Part shown: in pieces, positions 1 through 4,805 of the stretch | How the letters are laid out: each line of letters starts with the position of its first letter | Numbering within the stretch: the stretch's first letter is position 1 | NCBI GenBank assembly: GCA_026193355.1 | Contig: JAPHTL010000177.1 | Coordinates: 1 to 9,731 of the forward strand | DNA length: 9,731 bases | Source: Rhodospirillales bacterium | GTDB taxonomy: Bacteria; Pseudomonadota; Alphaproteobacteria; Rhodospirillales; JAPHTL01 | Direction: 5' to 3' | The notes under the pieces: generated by a model | Databases searched by the model: none | Told to the model about the DNA's origin: nothing | Seen by the model: the letters and a program-made list of their open reading frames with translations, nothing else | Program-made: the position numbers and the translations under genes

Positions 1-72
1 GAATCCTCTGGTGGAAGGGTACGCGGCGCGGGATGGCGGCTCAAGTGCGCTTCATCAACGTATGCAATCAAG

Positions 73-101
73 AAAAAACGCCGCGGCCAGAAGGCGCGGC
101 G
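73..101 (-). terminator. Rho-independent terminator of the small exported-protein gene
   Basis: Read on the minus strand, a perfect 7-bp GC stem (arms 95-101 and 79-85, CGCCGCG/CGCGGCG) with a 9-base loop is followed by six T residues (73-78). It lies about 47 bases past the stop codon of the 148-498 gene, so it most likely ends that transcript. On the plus strand the bases after the stem are not T-rich, so it acts in one direction. I can identify nothing in bases 1-72. Confidence 0.8.
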
Positions 102-147
102 CTTGCTTTCAATTCAAGGGGCGTCCCGGCAGGGAGGAACCCGCGAT

Positions 148-498
148 CTAGCGGCTGGCGACCTTGCTGCGTGAAGCGATCAGATCGGCCAGGGCCTGGG
201 TCAGGGGCTGCATGCGGTTTTCATAGCAGTGCAGAAACACGTGCTTTTCAACATCGCGGGCGGGAATAGGTTTGATGTTGGCGAAATCCTCAGCGGCGCT
301 GAGATAACCTTCGGTGAAGCTGAGCAACTGGTTGTAAAGATCCGGGTTGCGCATACGCGCATCGACGAACTTGCCGCAACTGCTGTGGGCGGAAGGCGAC
401 ATCGGTCCAGCAGCCTGCGCAGAATCCGAAGCCGATCCGGCAGCAAAGGCAAAGATTGCAGCCGCCATAAAGACGATTTTCAACATCTGTTTGGACAT
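148..498 (-). CDS. Small exported protein with two cysteines, HdeA/HdeB-like layout
   Basis: This gene encodes a predicted 116-residue exported protein of unknown function. The start at 498 is preferred over an in-frame ATG at 516 because GGAG sits 8 bases upstream of 498 and nothing comparable precedes 516. Residues 1-29 form a signal peptide: basic MSKQMLK, a hydrophobic stretch (IVFMAAAIFAFAAG), and a likely cleavage site after AQA (27-29). The mature part has exactly two cysteines, C41 (SSCGKF) and C91 (LHCYEN), separated by predicted helices (YNQLLSFTEGYLSAAEDF). Two cysteines about 50 residues apart in a small helical periplasmic protein recalls HdeA/HdeB-type acid-stress chaperones and the small 'CG-F...GYLSG...C' proteins common in Alphaproteobacteria. 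That resemblance is by eye; a role in periplasmic stress is inference. The gene stands alone, with its own promoter-like sequence and terminator. Confidence 0.72.
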   Translation of the reverse strand: MSKQMLKIVFMAAAIFAFAAGSASDSAQAAGPMSPSAHSSCGKFVDARMRNPDLYNQLLSFTEGYLSAAEDFANIKPIPARDVEKHVFLHCYENRMQPLTQALADLIASRSKVASR

Positions 499-584
499 CC
501 CAGGTCTCCAGCCCATTCGCGACCGTGGCGGCCGATGGAAGCGAAAACTAGCGAGTCGCTACACATCATGCAAAATAATTATTT

Positions 585-604
585 GTTTACAATGACTTGT
601 AAAC
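585..604. promoter_or_regulatory. Perfect 7+7 palindrome, candidate operator
   Basis: GTTTACA (585-591) and TGTAAAC (598-604) are perfect inverted copies separated by six bases (ATGACT). The palindrome overlaps the -10 element and most of the spacer of the minus-strand promoter proposed at 586-614, the position expected for a dimeric repressor blocking the 148-498 gene. It does not match an operator family that I can name with confidence. Confidence 0.4.
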
Positions 605-614
605 TTTGAGTCAA
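586..614 (-). promoter_or_regulatory. Candidate sigma-70 promoter for the 148-498 gene
   Basis: On the minus strand TTGACT (609-614; 5 of 6 matches to TTGACA) is separated by exactly 17 bases from TGTAAA (586-591; 4 of 6 matches to TATAAT). Transcription would start near 578-580 and give a leader of about 80 bases before the ATG at 498. An overlapping alternative uses TTTACA (598-603) as the -35 box with the AT-rich stretch TAATTAT near 577-583. The region is clearly AT-rich in a GC-rich genome, but the exact start is not proven. Confidence 0.42.
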
Positions 615-647
615 ATTCGAACGAATTTCCACACCATCCCGAAAGGG

Positions 648-684
648 CAAAAGAAAACCGGCACCCTGGAGGGAGGGTGCCGGT
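648..684 (-). terminator. Strong minus-strand terminator without an adjacent gene
   Basis: An 11-bp perfect stem (ACCGGCACCCT at 657-667, AGGGTGCCGGT at 674-684) with a 6-base loop is followed on the minus strand by TTTTCTTTT (648-656). On the plus strand the following bases (CTGTTCGG) are not T-rich. The nearest minus-strand gene that could end here is the thioesterase gene stopping at 1149, about 465 bases upstream; an unseen small RNA is another possibility. It would also shield the promoter at 586-614 from read-through. Confidence 0.82.
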
Positions 685-870
685 CTGTTCGGGGCATTTG
701 GAGGGCGATATTGCTCCCGTCTTTCTAATGAATACCACCTTATAGATTCATTATTCAACACGTTAGAGCCGGTTTGCGTGTTTTTTTTGGTACCACAGGA
801 CCTTTCAACGGTACCTTGGTCTTGCTTTTCTGATTATTCAACGCCAGACCCTGAAAGCAGCGCTTGAACC

Positions 871-917
871 GACCTCCACACCGGACCACATTGCCATTGG
901 GCGCACAGGAGGTCCGG
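871..917 (+). promoter_or_regulatory. Leader hairpins that can mask the ribosome binding site of the 920-1144 gene
   Basis: The Shine-Dalgarno AGGAGG (907-912) is the best in the window and sits 7 bases before the ATG at 920. Two upstream 7-base stretches are perfectly complementary to it or its edge: GACCTCC (871-877) pairs with GGAGGTC (908-914), and CCGGACC (881-887) pairs with GGTCCGG (911-917). Both cannot form together, because their 3' arms overlap, but either would hide all or part of the Shine-Dalgarno. Translational control is inference from this complementarity. Confidence 0.4.
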
Positions 918-919
918 CG

Positions 920-1144
920 ATGGACATGTTCATGAGAATATTCGACTGGGTGATCAGGCTGACGCCAGCCGTGGCGTTGTTCTCGTTGTTCTTCGTCATG
1001 GAGGGGAACCTGCGATGGCTCGGCCTTTTCGGCTTTATACCGCTCTTGCTCCAACGGGCAGGGTGCACGGCGTGTTACATGCGCCATTGCGATACGGACG
1101 CGGACTCACAAAAGCGCGGCTGGCCCACATTCCCCGGTCACTGA
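920..1144 (+). CDS. Small membrane protein with CxxC motif, DUF2892-like
   Basis: This gene encodes a 74-residue protein with a strong AGGAGG ribosome binding site 7 bases before the ATG. Residues 5-27 (RIFDWVIRLTPAVALFSLFF) and 31-46 (RWLGLFGFIPLLLQ) form two short hydrophobic segments, so it probably sits in the inner membrane. The pattern of an N-terminal D/R-WVIR, a GLxGxIPLL segment and a following cysteine cluster resembles the DUF2892 (YgaP-type transmembrane) family. That assignment is by eye; the usual 'CPLY' is here CTAC. Cysteines 49 and 52 form a CxxC, with C57 close by, which could bind metal or be redox-active. The C-terminal 17 residues are polar. Its stop is only 4 bases from the stop of the convergent thioesterase gene, and no plus-strand terminator follows, so the two transcripts may overlap. 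Confidence 0.68.
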   Translation: MDMFMRIFDWVIRLTPAVALFSLFFVMEGNLRWLGLFGFIPLLLQRAGCTACYMRHCDTDADSQKRGWPTFPGH

Positions 1145-1148
1145 CGGG

Positions 1149-1580
1149 TTACGAACCTTCCACCTTGTAACGTTCCAGCGTCGTCCGGATATCCGGGCTG
1201 ATCGGGGTCGGGCGTTCACTTTCACGCTCCACCATGACATGAACCCAGCGCCCCTCGGCATACAGGGCGTCATCGCCCTCGGCGAACAGGGCCAGTTCAT
1301 AGGAAAAGCTGGTGTTGCCGATGTGGCTGATGCGCATGGCAGCCTCGACCTTCTGGGGAAAAGCCAGCGGCCGCTTGAACCTGCAAAGGCTTTCCGCCGC
1401 GTAGGGGATCAGCGGCGAGGTGTACCAGTCCACCCCCAGCACCTCTGACACGAAGCGCACGACGACGGCTTCCATGTAGCTGTAATAGATCACGTTGTTG
1501 ACGTGACCGAGCATGTCGTTGTCGTTCCATCGCGTTGGAACATCCATGAAATAGGTGAAGTCGCTGCGGGTCAGGGTCAT
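1149..1580 (-). CDS. Acyl-CoA thioesterase, 4HBT hotdog fold (second of a tandem pair)
   Basis: This gene encodes a 143-residue single-domain hotdog-fold thioesterase of the 4-hydroxybenzoyl-CoA thioesterase/YbgC type, a cytoplasmic enzyme expected to hydrolyse acyl-CoA to free acid and CoA. The active-site helix is clear: RWNDNDMLGHVNN (17-29), where D22 matches the catalytic aspartate of the Pseudomonas 4HBT enzyme, followed by YYSYMEA. Conserved strands follow (CRFKRPLAFPQKV, 66-78; HIGNTSFSYELALF, 86-99; RWVHVMV, 111-117) and the tail RPTPISPDIR. Length is normal for the family. The ATG overlaps the stop of the upstream paralogue in an ATGA, and its own Shine-Dalgarno is weak, which suggests translational coupling. 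The acyl chain it prefers cannot be read from sequence. It is probably the last gene of the metY operon; no terminator follows immediately. Confidence 0.93.
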   Translation of the reverse strand: MTLTRSDFTYFMDVPTRWNDNDMLGHVNNVIYYSYMEAVVVRFVSEVLGVDWYTSPLIPYAAESLCRFKRPLAFPQKVEAAMRISHIGNTSFSYELALFAEGDDALYAEGRWVHVMVERESERPTPISPDIRTTLERYKVEGS

Positions 1581-2032
1581 GTTTGATCGTTCCCGTTGAA
1601 GACGATGCGTTCAAGTGCGGTACGGATGGACTTTGGTATGGGCGTCGGCCTGTTTTCGTTCGCCCGGTCCACGAAGACGTGAATGAAGTGGCCGAAGGCG
1701 GCGGCGGCGTCCTCGCCCTCGCGAAAAATGGCTATCTCGTAGCGCACCGAGGAATTACCCAGCCGCCCGACCCGCAGGCCACCTTCCAGCCGTTCAGGGT
1801 AGGTCACTTCCTTGCGGAATTCGCAGTGGGTTTCCACAGCCAGACCGATGATCTGATCGCTATGGATGTCCAGCCCGCCCTCGTCGATCAGGAAGCAGTT
1901 CACCACAGTATCGAAGTAGCTGTAATAAACGACATTATTGACGTGGCCGTAGACGTCATTGTCCGACCAGCGGGTCTGCAACGGCATGATGTGAGGATAG
2001 CGGTCCCGCATTTCCGTCCGGCGTTCGCCCAT
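1577..2032 (-). CDS. Acyl-CoA thioesterase, 4HBT hotdog fold (first of a tandem pair)
   Basis: This gene encodes a 151-residue paralogue of the next gene in the operon. It carries the same signature, RWSDNDVYGHVNN (21-33), with D26 as the predicted catalytic aspartate, followed by YYSYFDT; later conserved blocks are CEFRKEVTYPERL, RLGNSSVRYEIAIF and RPTPIPKSIRTALER. The two proteins align end to end without large gaps, so they arose by duplication; residues around the acyl pocket differ (for example GLAVETHCEF here, PYAAESLCRF in the partner), which could mean different substrates or a mixed oligomer. The start is uncertain: the ATG at 2032 has GGGAG directly against it and AGGG about 9 bases upstream, while the in-frame ATG at 2011 (residue 8) would give a 144-residue protein closer in length to its paralogue. 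It lies 10 bases after the alpha/beta hydrolase gene. Confidence 0.92.
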   Translation of the reverse strand: MGERRTEMRDRYPHIMPLQTRWSDNDVYGHVNNVVYYSYFDTVVNCFLIDEGGLDIHSDQIIGLAVETHCEFRKEVTYPERLEGGLRVGRLGNSSVRYEIAIFREGEDAAAAFGHFIHVFVDRANENRPTPIPKSIRTALERIVFNGNDQT

Positions 2033-2042
2033 CTCCCGCGCC

Positions 2043-2831
2043 CTAAAGGATCTGTTTGAGCGCGTCGATGGTGGCGTGCGGCTTTTCCACCATCATCATG
2101 TGGCCGCAGCCGGGAATGACCACGGTTTGCGAGCCGTTGATGGCGGCGGCCAGCGGCACGGCCTGCTTCGCCGGACTCATCATATCGGAATCGCCGAGCA
2201 CGAACAGGGTCGGGCAGCGGACCTTTTCCGCCGCCGCCAGCGCGCCCTGGTAATCGGCGCAGGCTTTCAGGTCGGCGTACATGACGCCGGGACGGGAGCG
2301 TTCCATCAAGCGCAGCGCGCCGCCCATCATCCACAGGCCCGGATTGGGGTGTTCGCCCACATGGGCGCGGCGTCCGTGCGCCCATGAATTGACCAGATCG
2401 AAGGCCAGATGATCGTTCTTCTGCGCCGCGTCCAGCAGGTCGGGATGAACCGGCATGGTCTGCGAAACCCCGCACAGGCCAAGCGCCGAAACACGGTCAG
2501 GATGGCGCGAGGCGGCTTCAAGCGCACTCAGCGCCCCCATGCTGTGCCCGACCAGCGCGGCGCGTTCCACGCCCAGCGCATCAAGCAACGATGGCACCCA
2601 GTCGGCAAGGTCGGCGATGGAGGTCAGCGCCTCACCCTTGCTGCGGCCATGGCCGGGCAGATCAACAGCGGCGAAGGCGCGGCCGTGGTGGGCGAAATAG
2701 CGGTCCTGCATGAACCACACGGTGTGGTCCATCGCCGCCCCGTGGATGAACACGACGGCCGGCAGCGCCGGATCGAATTCACGCCCCCCGGTAGCGGCGA
2801 AGACGTCATTCCCGTTGACGGTCAGCTTCAT
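2043..2831 (-). CDS. Alpha/beta fold hydrolase
   Basis: This gene encodes a 262-residue cytoplasmic hydrolase with the full alpha/beta hydrolase set. The oxyanion loop is HGAA (30-33); the DLPGHGRS turn is at 57-64; the nucleophile elbow GHSMG (95-99) has S97; the acid is in LGDSDMMSP (D216 most likely, D214 possible); and the histidine is H244 in GCGHMMM. A cap region lies between about residues 125 and 190. It resembles the enol-lactone hydrolase/esterase branch, but the substrate cannot be set from sequence and could be an ester, lactone or thioester. The ATG at 2831 is supported by GGAGG about 9 bases upstream. It begins 13 bases after the metY stop and ends 10 bases before the thioesterase pair, so it is almost certainly co-transcribed with them. 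Confidence 0.93.
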   Translation of the reverse strand: MKLTVNGNDVFAATGGREFDPALPAVVFIHGAAMDHTVWFMQDRYFAHHGRAFAAVDLPGHGRSKGEALTSIADLADWVPSLLDALGVERAALVGHSMGALSALEAASRHPDRVSALGLCGVSQTMPVHPDLLDAAQKNDHLAFDLVNSWAHGRRAHVGEHPNPGLWMMGGALRLMERSRPGVMYADLKACADYQGALAAAEKVRCPTLFVLGDSDMMSPAKQAVPLAAAINGSQTVVIPGCGHMMMVEKPHATIDALKQIL

Positions 2832-2844
2832 GGCCGTCCCCTCC

Positions 2845-4143
2845 CTATGCCTTTTGCGAGGCTTTGAGCGCCCCGGCCAGATCGCCGATCAGATCGCCAA
2901 CGTCCTCAAGTCCGACCGACAAACGCACCATGCCCTCGCCGACCCCCGCTGCCTTGAGCGCCGCTGCGTCCATCTGCTGATGCGTGGTGCTGGCCGGATG
3001 GATGACCAGCGATTTCGCATCGCCGACGTTGGCAAGGTGCGAGAAGATCGTTAGGCGTTCAATGAAACGACGTCCGGCATCACGCCCACCCTTGATCTCA
3101 AAGCTGAGAATGCCGCCGCATCCCTGCGGCAACTGTCTTGCCGCCAGATCATGATCGGGATGGCCGGCAAGCCCCGGATAGTTGACGGAAGACACGGCCG
3201 CATTATCGGCAAGGAACTCGGCTACCGCCTGGGCATTTGCCGAATGGCGTTGCATGCGCAGCGGCAGGGTTTCGACACCCTGCAAAAGATAGAAAGCATT
3301 GGTCGGGCTCAGGCACGCCCCAAAGTCACGCAGCCCCTCGGCCCGCGCCCGCGCGATGAAGGCCAACGGCCCGTACTGTTCGGAAAAATCAAGGCCATGA
3401 TAACCGGCGTATGGTTCGGTCAGGGTCGGGAACCGTTCGGCGTTAGCCTCCCAGTCGAAGGTGCCACCGTCGATCACCGCGCCGCCAATGGCGATGCCGT
3501 GACCGCCGAGGAACTTCGTCACCGAATGCATGATGATATCGGCGCCAAGATCAAAAGGCCTGCAAAGGGCGGGCGTGGTGAAGGTGGAATCGATCAGCAG
3601 CGGCAGCCCCGCATCGTGCGCCACGGCCGCGACAGCGGCGACATCCATGACCTCCAGCCCCGGATTGCCCAGCACCTCGCCCATCACAAGCCGCGTTTCC
3701 GGCCTGATCGCCGCGGCGAAAGCCTTCGGATCGCGCGGGTCGACAAAGGTGGCGGTGATGCCGAACCTTGGAAGCGTGTAGTTCAGCATGTTGTGGGTGC
3801 CGCCATAGACCTTGCCCGAACACACGATATGCCCGCCCGTCCCCATCAGGGTGACGATGGCAAGGTGCAGGGCGGCCTGACCACTGGACGTGCAGACGGC
3901 GCCGACACCACCTTCCAGCGCCGACAGCCGTTCTTCAAGAACCGCAACGGTGGGATTTGAAATACGCGAATAGATATGACCGGGACGTTCCAGATTGAAC
4001 AACTCGGCCGCATGATCGACACCGGGAAAAACGTAAGACGTCGTCTGGTAGATCGGTACTGCGCGCGAACCCGTTGTCGGGTCCGGTTGCTGTCCGGCAT
4101 GCAGGGACAGCGTATCGAACTTCAGGTACTTCGGGTCGACCAC
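2845..4143 (-). CDS. metY: O-acetylhomoserine sulfhydrylase (aminocarboxypropyltransferase)
   Basis: This is a PLP-dependent enzyme of the Cys/Met metabolism family. MetY (EC 2.5.1.49) joins O-acetylhomoserine with sulfide to give homocysteine, or with methanethiol to give methionine, in the cytoplasm. I place the start at the GTG at 4143, because GGAGG (4151-4155) lies 7 bases upstream and the resulting 432 residues fit the family; an upstream TTG at 4179 has no ribosome binding site. Markers in this numbering are: FDTLSLHAGQ near the N terminus, QTTSYVF, the YSRISNPT phosphate-contact motif (58-65), SSGQAA (86-91), the PLP-binding aspartate D185 in LIDSTF, and the Schiff-base lysine K210 in HSVTKFLGGHG. 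The C-terminal HPASTTHQQ and VRLSVGLED blocks are also present. It is the first gene of the apparent four-gene operon. No SAM-II signature is visible in its leader, although metX, metA and metZ in this class often carry one. Confidence 0.95.
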   Translation of the reverse strand: MVDPKYLKFDTLSLHAGQQPDPTTGSRAVPIYQTTSYVFPGVDHAAELFNLERPGHIYSRISNPTVAVLEERLSALEGGVGAVCTSSGQAALHLAIVTLMGTGGHIVCSGKVYGGTHNMLNYTLPRFGITATFVDPRDPKAFAAAIRPETRLVMGEVLGNPGLEVMDVAAVAAVAHDAGLPLLIDSTFTTPALCRPFDLGADIIMHSVTKFLGGHGIAIGGAVIDGGTFDWEANAERFPTLTEPYAGYHGLDFSEQYGPLAFIARARAEGLRDFGACLSPTNAFYLLQGVETLPLRMQRHSANAQAVAEFLADNAAVSSVNYPGLAGHPDHDLAARQLPQGCGGILSFEIKGGRDAGRRFIERLTIFSHLANVGDAKSLVIHPASTTHQQMDAAALKAAGVGEGMVRLSVGLEDVGDLIGDLAGALKASQKA

Positions 4144-4150
4144 GGGGACG

Positions 4151-4155
4151 CCTCC
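4151..4155 (-). promoter_or_regulatory. Ribosome binding site that fixes the metY start
   Basis: On the minus strand GGAGG ends 7 bases before the GTG at 4143. It decides in favour of that GTG and against the upstream in-frame TTG at 4179, which has no Shine-Dalgarno. Confidence 0.8.
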
Positions 4156-4233
4156 AGAAATCAGTCGAAAGAGAAACAAGGTCAGATAGGGAGGAAGGGG
4201 CGGCCCGAATGAATCGCCAGACCCAAATTAATT

Positions 4234-4267
4234 CGGGGCCGCCTTTAATGGCGGCCCCGGTTTTTTT
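4234..4267 (+). terminator. Plus-strand terminator in the metY leader region
   Basis: A perfect 10-bp stem (CGGGGCCGCC at 4234-4243, GGCGGCCCCG at 4250-4259) with loop TTTAAT is followed by G and seven Ts (4261-4267). It points in the plus direction, yet no plus-strand gene lies to its left within the window, so it would stop antisense transcription from within metY. In the minus direction the hairpin is followed by AATTAATTTGGG, a poor tail, so metY read-through is likely but may be reduced. Confidence 0.75.
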
Positions 4268-4277
4268 GTTCAGCGCG

Positions 4278-4412
4278 TCCCTGTCAAAACTTGCCGTACT
4301 CCCAATAGGAGGGAGACTGTGCCAAACCTCGACGCATCGGTCAAGCCCGCTCAAGCAATGATGTAACAAAAAAAGGCCGTCTCTCGAAAGAGACGGCAAG
4401 TTTTGACAGGGA
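4278..4412. repeat. Perfect 20-bp inverted repeat with 95-base spacer
   Basis: TCCCTGTCAAAACTTGCCGT (4278-4297) recurs as its exact reverse complement at 4393-4412. The match ends cleanly on both sides. The right arm shares GCCGT with the minus-strand terminator stem; the left arm is followed by a lesser hairpin (CTCCC 4299-4303, GGGAG 4311-4315). Two readings are possible: terminal repeats of a 135-bp MITE-like element (no clear target-site duplication is visible), or an antisense pair linking the 3' end of the DUF1192 transcript to the metY leader. The repeat itself is certain; its role is not. Confidence 0.9.
4368..4397 (-). terminator. Rho-independent terminator of the DUF1192 transcript
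   Basis: On the minus strand a 9-bp stem (GCCGTCTCT/AGAGACGGC, arms 4389-4397 and 4376-4384) closes on a TTCG tetraloop and is followed by C and seven Ts (4368-4374). This is a textbook strong terminator. It lies about 120 bases past the DUF1192 stop and separates that transcript from metY. Confidence 0.92.
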
Positions 4413-4519
4413 GGCGAATAGAGAGGCGGGCTCCGCGATGGGAACCTTCCCTACCGCACCTATCACTTTAGTTAAGAACGACTAAAAAAAAGTTAACCTG
4501 AAAAATGAAGATTAAGGCG

Positions 4520-4702
4520 TCATTTTCGGAAAAAAGCCTCGGCTCCGGCGCGCGCCTGCTGTTTTTTCGCGATTTCGGCCTCGGCGCGCAAAATCTCCGC
4601 CTTCAGTTCCTCGATATACTCGCCAAGCGCCTCAATCGACATGACCTCAAGGTCCTTGAGCGGTTTTTTCCTGTTGATCGGCTCCAGATCATCAACGTCC
4701 AT
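4520..4702 (-). CDS. DUF1192 family small protein
   Basis: This gene encodes a 60-residue soluble protein of the DUF1192 family, a short conserved alphaproteobacterial family without an assigned biochemical function. The family pattern is clear: an acidic start (MDVDDLEP, 1-8), a basic stretch (NRKKPLKDLE), the block MSIEALGEYIEELKAEI (21-37), and a helical, probably coiled-coil continuation (RAEAEIAKKQQARAGAEAFF) ending near two phenylalanines (57-58). The helix is long and charged, as expected of a protein that binds a partner. The start is well supported by GGGAGG about 6 bases upstream. It is divergent from the quinone oxidoreductase gene, with 103 bases between the two starts, so both promoters must lie in 4703-4805. 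Its transcript ends at the terminator at 4368-4397. Confidence 0.9.
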   Translation of the reverse strand: MDVDDLEPINRKKPLKDLEVMSIEALGEYIEELKAEILRAEAEIAKKQQARAGAEAFFRK

Positions 4703-4805
4703 TGCTTCCCTCCCTTGCGGTCGCAGGCCAGGACCGGCATCCTGTTGGAAAGCAGTTTAGCGCGGCTCCGCCGCCGAAATGAAGCCCCGAACAGAGGTCA
4801 CCCGC

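Larger units (their letters stand above)
499..919. other. Regulatory gap of 421 bases between divergent small genes
   Basis: No convincing gene lies here. From left to right it holds: the leader of the 148-498 gene; an AT-rich promoter region with a 20-base palindrome (585-604); a strong minus-strand terminator (648-684); a weak plus-strand hairpin (757-762 with 777-782) running into eight Ts (781-788); two GGTACC hexamers (789-794, 810-815); two copies of ATTATTCAAC (750-759, 833-842); and the leader of the 920-1144 gene, with two mutually exclusive hairpins over its ribosome binding site. Short ORFs in this gap lack ribosome binding sites and recognisable protein character. Confidence 0.6.
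4144..4519. other. Structured gap of 376 bases between the DUF1192 gene and metY
   Basis: No gene is supported here. Going right to left, in the direction of metY transcription, it holds: an AT-rich run with GTTAA repeats (4471-4497) just past the DUF1192 stop; the right arm of a 20-bp inverted repeat (4393-4412) merging into a strong minus-strand terminator (4368-4397); a 100-base interval that must contain the metY promoter if metY has its own; the left arm of the repeat (4278-4297); a strong plus-strand terminator (4234-4267); and the metY leader with a GGAGG at 4151-4155. Minus-strand TTGACC (4341-4346) and TTGACA (4281-4286) are possible -35 boxes, but neither has a good -10 box at the right distance. 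Confidence 0.6.

Noticed and set aside
1..72. Possible end of a gene at the left edge
   Set aside because: All frames were read; none shows recognisable protein character or a ribosome binding site in so short a stretch.
757..788. Plus-strand terminator ending in eight Ts
   Set aside because: The stem is only 6 bp (AACACG/CGTGTT) with a 14-base loop and shares its last bases with the T run; no plus-strand gene precedes it.
750..842. Direct repeat ATTATTCAAC (750-759 and 833-842)
   Set aside because: Ten bases and two copies in an AT-rich gap, with no pattern relative to a promoter; chance cannot be excluded.
755..1087. A 110-residue minus-strand open frame opposite the small membrane protein gene
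   Set aside because: It has low-complexity charged composition and no ribosome binding site, and the plus-strand gene at 920 has a strong one plus membrane segments.
3151..3960. A 269-residue open frame on the plus strand opposite metY
   Set aside because: It lies wholly inside metY, is rich in Arg/Gly/His as expected of an antisense shadow, and has no ribosome binding site.
4471..4497. CtrA-like box (TTAA-N7-TAAA) near the end of the DUF1192 gene
   Set aside because: It is one base off the consensus and lies past a stop codon with no promoter to control, so it is probably chance in an AT-rich run.
4144..4500. SAM-II or SAM-V riboswitch in the metY leader
   Set aside because: The characteristic 3' segment (AGCTAAAAA-like) is not found on the minus strand between the DUF1192 terminator and the metY start.
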